Origin: Tenacibaculum gallaicum
GTDB lineage: Bacteria; Bacteroidota; Bacteroidia; Flavobacteriales; Flavobacteriaceae
Length of the DNA: 64,000 bases
Direction of reading: 5' to 3'
Assembly: GCF_003387615.1 (NCBI RefSeq)
Contig: NZ_QUNS01000012.1
Location: 1-64,000, forward strand
Every line of letters begins with the position of its first letter. The first letter of the stretch is position 1. Below are positions 43,521-54,200 of this stretch, piece by piece. The translations under genes were made by a program, and so were the position numbers. Below the pieces are notes generated by a model. It saw only the letters and a program-made list of their open reading frames with translations. It was not told where the DNA came from and did not search any database.

Positions 43521-44321
43521 TTACAATTTATAATGATTCATTAGAAGCTTTTCATAAACTTTATCGGGCAGTATTCTTTTTAACACAATTGAAAACTTCT
43601 CCATAAATCCACCTACTTTATAATGAATTTTAGGATTTTTATTTTCAATGATTTTATAAATAGCTTCCGCCATTAGTATTGGGTCTGCTCCTGAATCTAC
43701 ATGAGTATCCATCAAAGCTAAGTTTTCAGCATATTTTTCTTTGTAGGCAGAGTTTTCAAAAACTGGTGTATGGTATCTTCCTGCTGCAATATTCGTAGCA
43801 AAATCTCCTGGAGCTACATTCACCACGTTAATTCCAAAGCTTTTCACTTCCATACTCAATGCTTCAGTTACTAACTCTAATGCTCCTTTACTTGCAGAAT
43901 AAATTCCTCTAAAAGGTAACCCCATGTACCCTGCAATTGAGGTTGTATTAATAATAGTTCCCGATTGTTGTTTTCTCATGTGGGGTAACACTTCTTTAAC
44001 AACATCAATAACTCCAAAAAAGTTTGTGTTAAAGTTATCTTTCATTTCTTCTGTCGGAGTATCTTCAATTGGACCTGTGATACCTTTTCCTGCATTATTT
44101 ATCAACACATCTATCTTTCCTTCTAAATTAATCACTTTTGCTATAGCCTCTTTTATAGATTCTTCATTGGTTACATCTAACGACACCATTTGAAATGGAA
44201 CATCCACTTTTTTAGGGTTCCTGCTTGTTCCGTAAACTGTAAACCCTCTATCGTATAAATATAAAGCTATTGATTTCCCTATTCCTGAAGAAGCTCCTGT
44301 AATGAAAACTATTTTTGACAT
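43521..44321 (-). CDS. Short-chain dehydrogenase/reductase
   Basis: 266 residues from the ATG at 44321 (MSKIVFITGASSGIGKSIALYL); the ATG at 44360 would add 13 residues before the nucleotide-binding strand. Classical SDR features: TGASSGIG (NAD(P) binding), LINNAGKG, catalytic Ser in TTSIAGYMG, and YxxxK in YSASKGALE. The R33-containing SRNPKK after the second strand suggests NADP preference. The long C-terminus (ILPDKVYEKLLMNHYKL) is typical of the retinol-dehydrogenase-like group. Substrate unknown. Monocistronic, divergent from the M1 peptidase gene. Confidence 0.9.
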   Translation of the reverse strand: MSKIVFITGASSGIGKSIALYLYDRGFTVYGTSRNPKKVDVPFQMVSLDVTNEESIKEAIAKVINLEGKIDVLINNAGKGITGPIEDTPTEEMKDNFNTNFFGVIDVVKEVLPHMRKQQSGTIINTTSIAGYMGLPFRGIYSASKGALELVTEALSMEVKSFGINVVNVAPGDFATNIAAGRYHTPVFENSAYKEKYAENLALMDTHVDSGADPILMAEAIYKIIENKNPKIHYKVGGFMEKFSIVLKRILPDKVYEKLLMNHYKL

Positions 44322-44413
44322 TGTTCTTATTTTAAGCAAATATCTTAAAGTTACCATCAATAAAAAAACTTTAAAAACTTATCTTAGCGTTTTATCTTTC
44401 AAGAATAAACACT

Positions 44414-46084
44414 ATGTATAAAAAACCATTTTCTTTATCTGTTTTTATGACATCTTTGGCTATTTTAATTGTCGGATGTTCTTCTTCAACAGCTCAAAAA
44501 AACACATCTTTATTTTCAAATACTGAAAAGTTTACTCGTCAAGATTCTTTACGTGGTTCTATTACTCCTGAAAGATTGTGGTGGGATTTAACATATTATC
44601 ATCTTAACGTAGCTGTGAATCCTGATAAAAAATTTATTGAAGGAAAAAACACGGTACAATACAAAGTTTTAAAACCTCATCAAGTTTTACAAATAGATTT
44701 ACAACCTCCTTTAAAAATTACTAAAGTCACTCAAAACAACAAGGAACTACAAGTTGTTTCTGAAGGAAATGCCCATTTTATTCAACTAAAACTCCCTCAA
44801 AAGGAAGGAGCTATAAATTCTGTTGATGTATATTACGAAGGAAAACCTAAAGAAGCTATCAGAGCTCCTTGGGATGGTGGTTTTTCTTGGAAAAAAGACA
44901 GTAACGGAAACCATTTTGTAGCAACTTCTTGTCAAGGGTTAGGTGCCAGTATTTGGTGGCCAAATAAAGATCATATGTATGATGAAGTAGATAGTATGGC
45001 TATTAGCGTTCGTGTACCTAAAAACTTAATGGATGTTTCTAACGGACGTCTTCGTAACATCGAACAACATAATGATAATACTACAACATATCATTGGTTT
45101 GTTGATAACCCAATTAATAATTATGGTGTTAACGTTAATATTGGAGATTATGTTCATTTTTCTGAAAAGTATAACGGTGAAGATGGAGAGCTAGACATGA
45201 ATTATTATGTGTTACGTGACAATCTTAAAAAAGCCAAAAAGCAATTTAAAGATGCTCCTAAAATGATGAAAGCTTTTGAACATTGGTTTGGTAAATATCC
45301 TTTTTACGAAGATGGTTTTAAGCTGGTAGAAGTTCCGTATTTAGGAATGGAACATCAAAGTTCTGTTACCTATGGAAATCAATATAAAAATGGGTATTTA
45401 GGTAGAGATTTATCTGGAACTGGTTGGGGACTAAAGTTTGATTTTATTATTATTCATGAAGCGGGGCATGAATGGTTTGCTAACAATATTACCAATGTAG
45501 ATATTGCTGATATGTGGATTCATGAAAGTTTTACTGCGTATTCAGAAAACTTATTTTTAGATTATTACTACGGTAAAGAAGCTTCTGCAGCATATGTTAT
45601 TGGAACTCGAAATGCAATTCAAAACGACATTCCAATTATTGGAAATTATGATGTAAATAATGAAGGTTCTGGCGATATGTACTACAAAGGTGCCAACATG
45701 TTACATACTATTCGTCAGTTAATAAACAACGATGAAAAATGGCGACAAATTTTACGTGGATTGAATGCTAATTTTTATCATCAAACAGTAACTACACAAG
45801 AGGTTGAAAAATATATGATTGAAAAATCAGGAATTGATTTAAGTAAAGTGTTCGACCAATATTTACGTACAGTGAAAATTCCAGAGTTTAAGTACAAAAT
45901 TAAAAACAACACCTTAAAATATCGTTGGGATAATGTGGTAAAAGGGTTTAACATGCCTTTAAAAGTAATTATTAACGGAAAATCTAAATTATTACATCCT
46001 ACTGAGAATTGGCAAACAAAAACTATTAAAGGAGACTCTATTAAAGTTGACAAGAATTATTATGTTAACTTTAAATCCGTTTAA
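44414..46084 (+). CDS. M1-family metallopeptidase, lipoprotein
   Basis: 556 residues. Lipoprotein signal with lipobox IVGC (C22). Residues 50-260 form the N-terminal beta saddle (YYHLNVAVNPDKKFIEGKNTVQYKV). The peptidase core has GMEHQSS (311-317, in the place of the GAMEN exopeptidase motif), HEAGHEW (H348, E349, H352) and the third zinc ligand E371 in WIHESFTAYSENL. It has no ARM-like C-terminal domain; it ends in a beta domain (KIPEFKYKIKN). It is probably an envelope aminopeptidase that feeds on peptides. It is followed after 22 bp by a small membrane protein gene. Confidence 0.92.
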   Translation: MYKKPFSLSVFMTSLAILIVGCSSSTAQKNTSLFSNTEKFTRQDSLRGSITPERLWWDLTYYHLNVAVNPDKKFIEGKNTVQYKVLKPHQVLQIDLQPPLKITKVTQNNKELQVVSEGNAHFIQLKLPQKEGAINSVDVYYEGKPKEAIRAPWDGGFSWKKDSNGNHFVATSCQGLGASIWWPNKDHMYDEVDSMAISVRVPKNLMDVSNGRLRNIEQHNDNTTTYHWFVDNPINNYGVNVNIGDYVHFSEKYNGEDGELDMNYYVLRDNLKKAKKQFKDAPKMMKAFEHWFGKYPFYEDGFKLVEVPYLGMEHQSSVTYGNQYKNGYLGRDLSGTGWGLKFDFIIIHEAGHEWFANNITNVDIADMWIHESFTAYSENLFLDYYYGKEASAAYVIGTRNAIQNDIPIIGNYDVNNEGSGDMYYKGANMLHTIRQLINNDEKWRQILRGLNANFYHQTVTTQEVEKYMIEKSGIDLSKVFDQYLRTVKIPEFKYKIKNNTLKYRWDNVVKGFNMPLKVIINGKSKLLHPTENWQTKTIKGDSIKVDKNYYVNFKSV

Positions 46085-46105
46085 AATAGCTGTATTTTAC
46101 CTTTT

Positions 46106-46513
46106 ATGATTAAACAGTTACTAAAAAGCCTTACACTTACCCCTAAAAAACTGTTCTTAATTGACGGATTAGGAGCTGTTATATCTACTTTTTTACTAGG
46201 AGTTGTATTGGTGAATTTTGAAAGTATTATAGGCATTCCACCTTCAACACTTTATTTACTAGCTGTTTTACCCATATTTTTTACTATCTATGATTTCTAC
46301 AGTTATCAAAAAACATACAATGAACTAAAACCTTTTTTAAAAGGAATTGCCATATTAAATCTGCTATATTGTTGTCTTTCTATTGGAGTAGCATTCTATC
46401 ATTTTAAAACAATCACTAGCATTGGGTGGGGTTATATTTTAGTTGAAGTCTCAATCATTATCATTCTATCTATAGTTGAACTTACCATAGCAAAAAGACT
46501 TACCAAAAATTAG
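46106..46513 (+). CDS. Small four-helix membrane protein, unknown
   Basis: 135 residues with four predicted membrane helices (about 18-40, 48-65, 76-97, 104-128) and short charged ends (MIKQLLKSLTLTPKK, AKRLTKN). No signature motif is recognised. It lies 22 bp after the M1 peptidase gene and before a strong terminator, so it is the last gene of that short unit. Confidence 0.75.
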   Translation: MIKQLLKSLTLTPKKLFLIDGLGAVISTFLLGVVLVNFESIIGIPPSTLYLLAVLPIFFTIYDFYSYQKTYNELKPFLKGIAILNLLYCCLSIGVAFYHFKTITSIGWGYILVEVSIIIILSIVELTIAKRLTKN

Positions 46514-46520
46514 ACATAAA

Positions 46521-46551
46521 AAAACTCGAACCTTATCTGGTTCGAGTTTTT
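46521..46551. terminator. Strong bidirectional terminator
   Basis: aaaactcgaacc (46521-46532) pairs with ggttcgagtttt (46539-46550), 6-nt loop, T tail. It lies between the convergent membrane protein and DUF349 genes. Confidence 0.88.
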
Positions 46552-46571
46552 CTTTAACTATATATTATTAC

Positions 46572-48416
46572 TTAATAATCTAATCTTCTTAAATAATCTA
46601 GTTTTTCTTGCCAAAGATCTAATTGATCTTTAAAATCTTGTATTCCATTACGAACATTTTGCACTAAAGGATTGTCTTCTGTAGCGTTTGAAATAAAACT
46701 TAAATTATTTTCTAACTGTTGCATCTCACGTACAGTTTCATCTATTCTCTTTCTAATAAAGAACTGTTCACTATCTAGTTTTCTGTAGTCTTCTTGTGAT
46801 AAATATGTATCAATAACACCTTTAAACTTCATCATTTCAATATCAATTCTACTCATATCTAGCTTATCTAGGTGAGCATCCATTGCTTTATTGAATTTTT
46901 CGTCTAAGTAGCGTGCATTTCTTGGCAACGCTCCTAACGCTCTCCAATCAGCTAACGTTTTTTCTACATCTTCTTCGTTAGATATTTCAGCCGTTTTAAT
47001 TTGCTCTATAAACTCTTTTTTAGTTTCTACTACAGCTAACTGCTCTTTATTCTGCTCATTTTTACGAGCGTGCAATCTATCGAAATAATGATTACAAGCA
47101 TTTTTAAAACGCTTCCAAATATCATCAGAAAACTTTCTAGGTACATGTCCTATTTTTTTCCAATCAGCCTGAATACGTTTCATAGTATTGGTAGTTTCGC
47201 TCCAATCTTCACTCTCTTTTAAACTTTCAGCTAGTTCTACCAGCTCCATCTTCTTCTTTAAATTCTCATTTTGAGAACTTTTTTCTTCCTTATAAAAAGC
47301 ATTTTTCGCTGTATTGAATTTTTTTGTAGCTACTTTAAATTCTTGCCAAACTGCTTCACTTTTACTATAAGGCAGCTTTCCTATGTCAAAGTATTTTTTA
47401 CGCAGCTTTTCTATTTCTGCAATACTTTTTTGCCAATCGTTATGTGTTTTATTATTTGATGTATCGTATGCACTTATTTCTGCAGCAACTGCCAATTTTG
47501 CATCAATCATTTCTTGATGCTTTGACTTTAATTCTCTGTAGTGCTGATGACGTCTGTCGTGAATTTTCTTAGTAGCTTCACTAAACCTGCCCCAAACATC
47601 TTCTCTGTGCTCTCTTGATACAGGTCCTATATCTTCTTTCCACATACGATGTAACTCTTGCAGCTCTTTAAAAGCAACATTAACATCTTCTACTTCGTTT
47701 AAGGCTTCTGCTCTTTCAATTAATCGCAGTTTTTCTTCTAGGTTATGTTTGAAATCTAACTCTCTAAAATCTTTATTTAGGTGTAGTAAATCATAAAAAC
47801 GTTCTACATGATGATGATAGGTTCTCCATGTATCGTTATACTTTGTTTTTGGCACTGCTCCTATACTTTTCCAACGATTTTGAATTTCTTGAAAATCATT
47901 ATACATCGTTTTAGGATCAGCATTTTTGATTAAAGACTTTAATTCTTCAATCAAATTATTTCTTCTTTCTAAGTTTTCTTTTAATTGTTTTTCTAACTGA
48001 GAATAGTATGCATCACGTTTGGCTTTATATTCACCTAATAAATTATTGTATTCTGTTTTTACTGGGCTAGAAAATTGAAAGTCTATAGAATTTCCTCCAT
48101 CAGCTAAAAATGCTTCTTTTTTCTTTGCTAATAAAGCTCCAAACTTAGAATTAAATGCTGTTTTAATAGCATCTACATTTGATTTTAGTTGTTGAATTGG
48201 GTGGCTTTTAAGTGTTTTTTTTAATTCATCTACCAATTTCTCTAACTCCATCGAAGCATAGTCAAGCATGGGGATTTCGTGCTTTTCATCTGCTTTTTCA
48301 GACTCATTGGCTACTTCATTTTCAACCTCATTAACAGCATTTTCAGTTTCTTGATTTGTCTTCGTTTGCTCTTCTGTAATTGGCCTTTCTACTTTCTCTT
48401 CGTTATTTTCTAACAT
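46572..48416 (-). CDS. DUF349 repeat protein
   Basis: 614 residues from the ATG at 48416 (MLENNEEKVERPITEEQ); an ATG at 48479 would add 21 atypical residues. Acidic N-terminal 70 residues, then about five helical DUF349 repeats of ~75 residues, each with a W-(K/R)-x-(I/L)-G-x-(V/L)-P core: RWKSIGAVPK, MWKEDIGPVSR, KYFDIGKLPY, DWKKIGHVPR, DWRALGALPR. A C-terminal coiled coil follows. Long, soluble and cytoplasmic; DUF349 proteins are widespread in Bacteroidota with no settled function. It lies downstream of aroE in the same direction (87-bp gap). Confidence 0.9.
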   Translation of the reverse strand: MLENNEEKVERPITEEQTKTNQETENAVNEVENEVANESEKADEKHEIPMLDYASMELEKLVDELKKTLKSHPIQQLKSNVDAIKTAFNSKFGALLAKKKEAFLADGGNSIDFQFSSPVKTEYNNLLGEYKAKRDAYYSQLEKQLKENLERRNNLIEELKSLIKNADPKTMYNDFQEIQNRWKSIGAVPKTKYNDTWRTYHHHVERFYDLLHLNKDFRELDFKHNLEEKLRLIERAEALNEVEDVNVAFKELQELHRMWKEDIGPVSREHREDVWGRFSEATKKIHDRRHQHYRELKSKHQEMIDAKLAVAAEISAYDTSNNKTHNDWQKSIAEIEKLRKKYFDIGKLPYSKSEAVWQEFKVATKKFNTAKNAFYKEEKSSQNENLKKKMELVELAESLKESEDWSETTNTMKRIQADWKKIGHVPRKFSDDIWKRFKNACNHYFDRLHARKNEQNKEQLAVVETKKEFIEQIKTAEISNEEDVEKTLADWRALGALPRNARYLDEKFNKAMDAHLDKLDMSRIDIEMMKFKGVIDTYLSQEDYRKLDSEQFFIRKRIDETVREMQQLENNLSFISNATEDNPLVQNVRNGIQDFKDQLDLWQEKLDYLRRLDY

Positions 48417-48502
48417 ATCTACAATGTTTAAGTTCCTTTGATTTAGATTATAAAGATAAGGATTCTTAGAGAATAGCAAATTTTATTTTGGTTTTTAAAA
48501 TT

Positions 48503-49264
48503 TTAGCTATTGTTCCATATTTTCCAAGCTTTCTCTGCTTGAAGCTCTAACATCTCTAATCCGTTTTTTATAGTTGTTCCCTGTTTTTTTCCTTTGCGTA
48601 AAAAAGTAGTTTCTGATGGATTGTATATTAAGTCATATAACAGGTGTTTGTCTGACAAAAATTCATACGGAATATTTGGACAGTTCTCTACGTTTGGATG
48701 TGTGCCTAGCGGTGTACAATTTACAATAACAAAATATGACTCAATAAGTTCTTTAGTAATATCTTGATATGAAATTTGTTTTTTTCCTTCGGGAGTTCTC
48801 GACACATATTTGTATTTCACTCCTAAATTTTCAAGCACAAAGGCTACTGCTTTTGAAGCACCTCCTGTTCCTAAAATCAAAGCTTTTTTATGATGTTTTT
48901 TTAACAATGGTTTTAGTGACTTTTTAAAACCATACACATCAGTATTATATCCTTTTAACCTTCCTTTTTTAGTAATTTTAATAGTATTGACCGCTCCTAC
49001 TTTTAAGGCTTTCTTATCTATTCTATCTAAAAAATTAAAAACATCTAGTTTGTATGGAATGGTCACATTCATTCCTTTTAACTGCTTTTTATTTTCTTTT
49101 ATTTTTTGAGGAAGTTCGTGTATAGATTGAATATCAAAATTGATATACTTATGATTTTTTAAATCTAATTTTTCAAACTTTTCTGTAAAGTATCCACGAG
49201 AAAATGAGTACGAAATATTCTTTCCTACTAAAGCATATAAATGCTTATTTTCTTTTTTGGTCAT
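48503..49264 (-). CDS. aroE: Shikimate dehydrogenase
   Basis: 253 residues from the ATG at 49264 (MTKKENKHLYALVGKNISYSFSRGYF); an ATG at 49273 adds three residues. Shikimate-binding motifs: ISYSFSRGYF, the lysine in NVTIPYKLDVFNFLD and AVNTIKITKKGRLKGYNTDVYGF. The NADP fold follows (ALILGTGGASKAVAFVLENLGV), then NCTPLGTHPN and YDLIYNPSETTFLRKGKKQG. It reduces 3-dehydroshikimate to shikimate in aromatic amino-acid synthesis. It overlaps the end of the DUF368 gene by about 20 bp, so the two are co-transcribed. Confidence 0.93.
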   Translation of the reverse strand: MTKKENKHLYALVGKNISYSFSRGYFTEKFEKLDLKNHKYINFDIQSIHELPQKIKENKKQLKGMNVTIPYKLDVFNFLDRIDKKALKVGAVNTIKITKKGRLKGYNTDVYGFKKSLKPLLKKHHKKALILGTGGASKAVAFVLENLGVKYKYVSRTPEGKKQISYQDITKELIESYFVIVNCTPLGTHPNVENCPNIPYEFLSDKHLLYDLIYNPSETTFLRKGKKQGTTIKNGLEMLELQAEKAWKIWNNS

Positions 49265-50258
49265 AAAAATCAATAATTAATATTAATGCGATTCCAATAA
49301 TAATGAATCCTATTGAAATCCATGTTTCTTGATTGTTAAAATTCGGAATAAATCTTTGGTAATTTTCTATAATTTTATTTCCGCTTTGATCTAACAAAAA
49401 GACACCTTCTTCTTTTTTATAAATAGTTTCTTTCCATGGCCAAACAACCCCTAATGACCCTGTAATAAAACCTATGATAATTGCCGTTACAATTTGATGC
49501 CATCTTTTTAAAACATAGCCCAAAACATGTGAAATAGATACAAGACCAAACGCTGAACCTGCTGTAAAAACTCCAATAATTTTTAAGTAACGTACTTTTA
49601 TCTGGTTATTCAACACTTCAAAATTTCCAGACAATAGATTTGTAATTACATTTCCTAGTACATTTACACTATCTACTAACAACATCACATAGTTCCCTAA
49701 TAATATGAGTATAAATGAGCCTGAAAGCCCTGGCAATGTCATTCCTGAGACTCCTATTATCCCGCATAAAAACACAAACCATAAGTTGTCATTTTCTGTT
49801 GCTGGTGTCATAAAACTAATAGATATTCCTACTGAAACTCCTATGAGTAATCCTAAAATAGTTTTAGGTTTCCAGTCTCCAAAATCTTTCGATATGTAGT
49901 AAATAGAACCTATAATCATTCCAAAGAACCATGACCATACATATAGTTGGTAATTTCTTAAGAAGTAATCTAAAACAAGAGAAATACTGAAGTAGCTAAA
50001 CATACTTCCTGCCATTACCCATACTAAAAATTGTAAGTTGGTATAACTAGCAAAACTTTTAAAGCGACCGTTAAACAACAATTTAAAAGCTTTACCATTT
50101 ATTCTTTGAAAAGTATAAATAAGTTCTTCATAAAACCCCATCACAAAAGCCACCATACCACCAGAAACTCCCGGTACTTTATTAGCTCCTCCCATTATCA
50201 ATCCTTTAAAAAAAAGATTTATTTTTTGTGATAGCGTTCGCTCTTTATACATGCTCAT
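49245..50258 (-). CDS. DUF368 membrane protein (PopT-type polyprenyl-phosphate transporter), copy B
   Basis: 337 residues with about nine membrane helices. It has the family opening GLIMGGANKVPGVSGGMVAFVMGFYEELI and its internal partner GIIGVSGMTLPGLSGSFILILLG; both carry the Pro-Gly-(V/L)-Ser-Gly turn. DUF368 proteins were identified as undecaprenyl-phosphate translocases (PopT) that recycle the lipid carrier across the inner membrane. It is 33 bp after a second DUF368 gene and overlaps aroE. Two copies in tandem may differ in carrier or conditions; that is inference. Confidence 0.88.
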   Translation of the reverse strand: MSMYKERTLSQKINLFFKGLIMGGANKVPGVSGGMVAFVMGFYEELIYTFQRINGKAFKLLFNGRFKSFASYTNLQFLVWVMAGSMFSYFSISLVLDYFLRNYQLYVWSWFFGMIIGSIYYISKDFGDWKPKTILGLLIGVSVGISISFMTPATENDNLWFVFLCGIIGVSGMTLPGLSGSFILILLGNYVMLLVDSVNVLGNVITNLLSGNFEVLNNQIKVRYLKIIGVFTAGSAFGLVSISHVLGYVLKRWHQIVTAIIIGFITGSLGVVWPWKETIYKKEEGVFLLDQSGNKIIENYQRFIPNFNNQETWISIGFIIIGIALILIIDFYDQKRK

Positions 50259-50291
50259 GCTGTTTAATTAGAACGCTAAGTTAGTTATTTT

Positions 50292-51215
50292 CTAATGCTT
50301 TTTTACTGCTATTTTTTCTAGTAATAAAATAAGTCCGAAACCAATTAAGGCTAACACAGCTGCATACATTAATTGAGGGTTTCCATCATAAGAAAACGGA
50401 GAAATAGATAACTCATTAAAAGGAACTTGTTCTCCACGAGAATTGGTTCTATAAGTCAGTACTTTTTTCCATGGCCAGATTTTATTTAATGAACCTATAA
50501 TAAACCCTGTTAACACAACTAGCGTATAATTTTTATAATTTGAAAACAAGTATTTTAAAACTCTTGAAAACGTTAGCAAGCCTACTATTGCCCCTAAAGC
50601 AACAAATGTTATAGTTGTAAAATCACGGTTATTTACAGCTGCTAAAACTGGTTTATAAGCCCCTAATAACACCAAAATAAAAGACCCTGAAATACCTGGT
50701 AAAATCATTGCACAAATTGCTATAGCGCCTGCTAAAAACATAAACGACATTGATGAATGTTCTGAAACTAGTGGATTTAACGTAGTTATATAGTAAGCAA
50801 GTATCGCTCCTAAAGTTAGCAGAACTCCTGAAACAAGATTCCATTGAGTTACCTGTTTTGCTATGTAAATGACGCTTGCCAGTACTAAGCCAAAGAAAAA
50901 AGACCATACTAAAATTGGGTGATTTACTAATAACCAAGAAATCATTTTTGCTAACGAGATGATACTAATAAAAATCCCAATAAAAAGAGATGCTAAGAAA
51001 TTACCATTAACCTGTTTCCATGCTGACTTGAAACCTTCTTTCTGTAAGGTTTTAAGTAGCTTTATATTGATATTACTTATAGAACTTAATAGCTCTTCAT
51101 AAATCCCTGAAATAAAAGCGATAGTACCTCCTGAAACACCTGGAACAACATCAGCAGCTCCCATAGCCATTCCTTTTAACATGATTACAAGGTAATCCTT
51201 ACTTGTTCTATTCAT
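50292..51215 (-). CDS. DUF368 membrane protein (PopT-type polyprenyl-phosphate transporter), copy A
   Basis: 307 residues with the same layout as the adjacent copy B: GMAMGAADVVPGVSGGTIAFISGIYEELL near the start and AICAMILPGISGSFILVLLGAY in the middle, with about nine helices. It diverges clearly from copy B at sequence level, so the duplication is old. It follows the TamB gene after 12 bp in the same direction, giving the unit tamB-DUF368-DUF368-aroE. Confidence 0.88.
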   Translation of the reverse strand: MNRTSKDYLVIMLKGMAMGAADVVPGVSGGTIAFISGIYEELLSSISNINIKLLKTLQKEGFKSAWKQVNGNFLASLFIGIFISIISLAKMISWLLVNHPILVWSFFFGLVLASVIYIAKQVTQWNLVSGVLLTLGAILAYYITTLNPLVSEHSSMSFMFLAGAIAICAMILPGISGSFILVLLGAYKPVLAAVNNRDFTTITFVALGAIVGLLTFSRVLKYLFSNYKNYTLVVLTGFIIGSLNKIWPWKKVLTYRTNSRGEQVPFNELSISPFSYDGNPQLMYAAVLALIGFGLILLLEKIAVKKH

Positions 51216-51227
51216 AAAATAGTTTGG

Positions 51228-54200
51228 TTATTTTTTTTCTTTAGATTTAAAGTTTATCAGCCCTTTTTTCTTTGGTTTAAGGCTATCTTTTTTTACTTCC
51301 TTTTTCTTTGCTTTTTTATTTAAACCTATTTTTTTTCCTAAGTCGCGCAAGTTATTAAAATTAACTTGGTATGAGATACCTATTCCTTGCGTATACCCTT
51401 CTTCTTCGGTAGAATATTGCACTTCATTTTGACGGTTAAATACCGTACCTCTTAAGTTACCTTCTTCATTTAAAAGAACTTCTACTTTTACTTCTCCAAC
51501 AACACTAGTTTGTGTATTAGTTCCTACTGGCACCCCTACTTTACCATTAACCAACACTCTATCAGTTAACTGTGTCGATACTGACACATCTACTTGATCA
51601 TCCGAATTAAGGTTATCAACATTTCCCCTATCTCCTTGCGTATACCCAACTCCTAATTGAAATTTGTTTCCATCGCTATTTAACATATTTGTTAAAATAC
51701 TTGAGGCAATTTCAGAGGCTGTACCTGTAATTCCTGAACTTGCACTATTACCAATAGCATCCGCATTATAAAATGTACCAAAAGCTAATAAAAACGAGAA
51801 ATGTTGCATTTTTGTATTTAAATCATTCTCGTTTAATAAAAACTCTAACTCTGAACTTACTGTTGAATTTGCATTTGGTATTTTAATATCAAACTCTTGT
51901 TTTGAACTAAATAATCCTCCTGTAATTTTTGTATATAAATCAATTGGGATTTTACGATTTGAATTGATATTATCTAATAACTGTGCTGGGTTTGCTTTTG
52001 TTCTGTATACTGCTGTTATATCCAGATCTGCTTCGTAAGGATCCCCATTCCAAGAAATAGTTCCTCCTTTTTGCACTATAAAAGGCTTTGTTATTCCTGC
52101 ATATTTGAAATTGTAAAAACCATTATCTACCGTAAAATCTCCGAACATATTAAACTTCCCTCGTGTATCGATATCAATTCTAAGGTTTCCTTCACCACTT
52201 CCTTTTAATTCACTTCCCGAAACTTTATCAATCACTACTTGAGCTACAGCATCTTTTGTTACAGCTAAATCTAGTCTTAAATCAAGTCCTTTTATATCAC
52301 CAATAACTTTCCCTTTTGATCCCTCTTCTTCTTCTCCTGTTTTAAATCGGATTAACTTATAATTATCTATTGTTTTAACATCACTTAACGGAATTACAAA
52401 AAGAGTTCCTTTATTTGTTTTTCCATTAACCTCTATATCTAAATAGCTGGTAAGTCCTCTAATTTTTGCTTCACCATCTAAGAACCCAGTTCCGTAATAT
52501 TGAGATTCTTCCGTTTCTTGTGTATCTAAAATCAGTAAATTTTGAGTATTAATATCAAAATTCAAGAACCAGTCTTCGAAATTTTGATGCACAATACTTC
52601 CTGATAAATCCCCTTGTGTTAGGTATTTTGTATCCTCTAATATTATGTCTTTAAAAACAAATTCTTGTTTATCTAAAACTACGCTCGTGTTTCCTTTTAA
52701 ATCAAAATCTACGTTTAAATACGGAAAAGCTAATCCTGCATTTTCAAAGTTTAGAACTCCGTTAAAATCTGGGTTTCTTAAATAACCTTTTGCCGTAAAA
52801 TCTCCTGTTACTTTTCCTCTTAGTTTAGATAAGACACCTTCTCCTAACGGTCCGAAAGCTCCAATATCATACTCTTTCAAGTAAATATCTAAATCTATAA
52901 TTGGTCTTTCTCTTGAAAAGTCAACTTCTCCTGTAGCTGAAATGTTTTTTGCGTTTTCACTTTCTAAATATAAGTTGACGTCATATTTTTCGTAGGAATT
53001 ATCTCCTGTAACATTCAACGCTAAATTTCCTTGTGAGTAATTGTTTATATAAAAATCCTCAACATACAAACTCCCTTTAGGAGCTACTGTTTTATTTTCT
53101 TGTTTGAGCTCTAATGTACCATTTAGTTTTCCATCTAATTTTAAACTATCAACTGGAGGTAAAAAGCTAGCTAGTTTTACTTTATTAAAGTTAGCTTGTA
53201 TGTCTTTGTAGGTACTATCTCTTACAATTCCTTTAAAATCTATTTTTTGTTCTCCTGATTTAAAAACAAATGGACTAATTGTAAAATCATCTTTTTGCAA
53301 ATCAAATGTCACTTTATTATTCTTATCATCATTAGGATTTACTTCCCAATCAAAACCTTTGTAATATAATGTCGATTTTTGAATTCCTACAACAGATTTT
53401 TGTAGCTCATTAATTGTATAAAAAAAATCTAAATTAAAACTCTCGCCATAATCTTTCCCTCCTTTAAAAACCGATTTAAAAAATAATGTATCATTTTGAG
53501 TACGGTTTAACAGGTTTAACTTTTCAATATTATAATACTTTGTATTGACTTTTTTTGCTGTTAAGTGAGTGTTATATAATGGGTTTTTATTATCCAGCCT
53601 TAACACTACTCCTTCAATTATATTTTTATATGCATTTATTTCTGGAGACTCAAATGTAAGTTTTAGTGAGTTTTTATCTGAATTAATACGTCCTTTTAAT
53701 CTTGTATTTTTTCCTATTGAAATGTTTGGTAAAAACACATCGATAATTTGATTATAAATTGTGAAATCAAAATCTAAAAATTGATTTGGTGCCACTTCGT
53801 GAGGGCGGTAGTTCGTATATACGCTACCTAAAGCGTTTTGGGTTATTGGCAGTAATTCTTCAAAAGAAAACTTACCTTTTACACTTCCTTTTACAATATC
53901 TTCTGAGTTTACTTCAATCGTTTTTATACTATCTTTTACAGATGAGTTTACTTCAAAACTCTTAAAAGGATAACTCTGTTTTTGATTTGTGTATACTAGG
54001 TTTTTAAAAGTTGCTTTTCCTACAATATCATCAAATGTATTCCCTGAAATATTTAAGTTAATATTCCCTTTTAACTCAGAGATACTATCACGAGTGAATA
54101 AGTTTGTTTTTTTCAAATCAATTCTATCAACATTCGCAATAAAGTCAAATTTGTTAATTTCTGATGAAAAATCGGCTAACCCTTCAAATTTTAATTTAAA

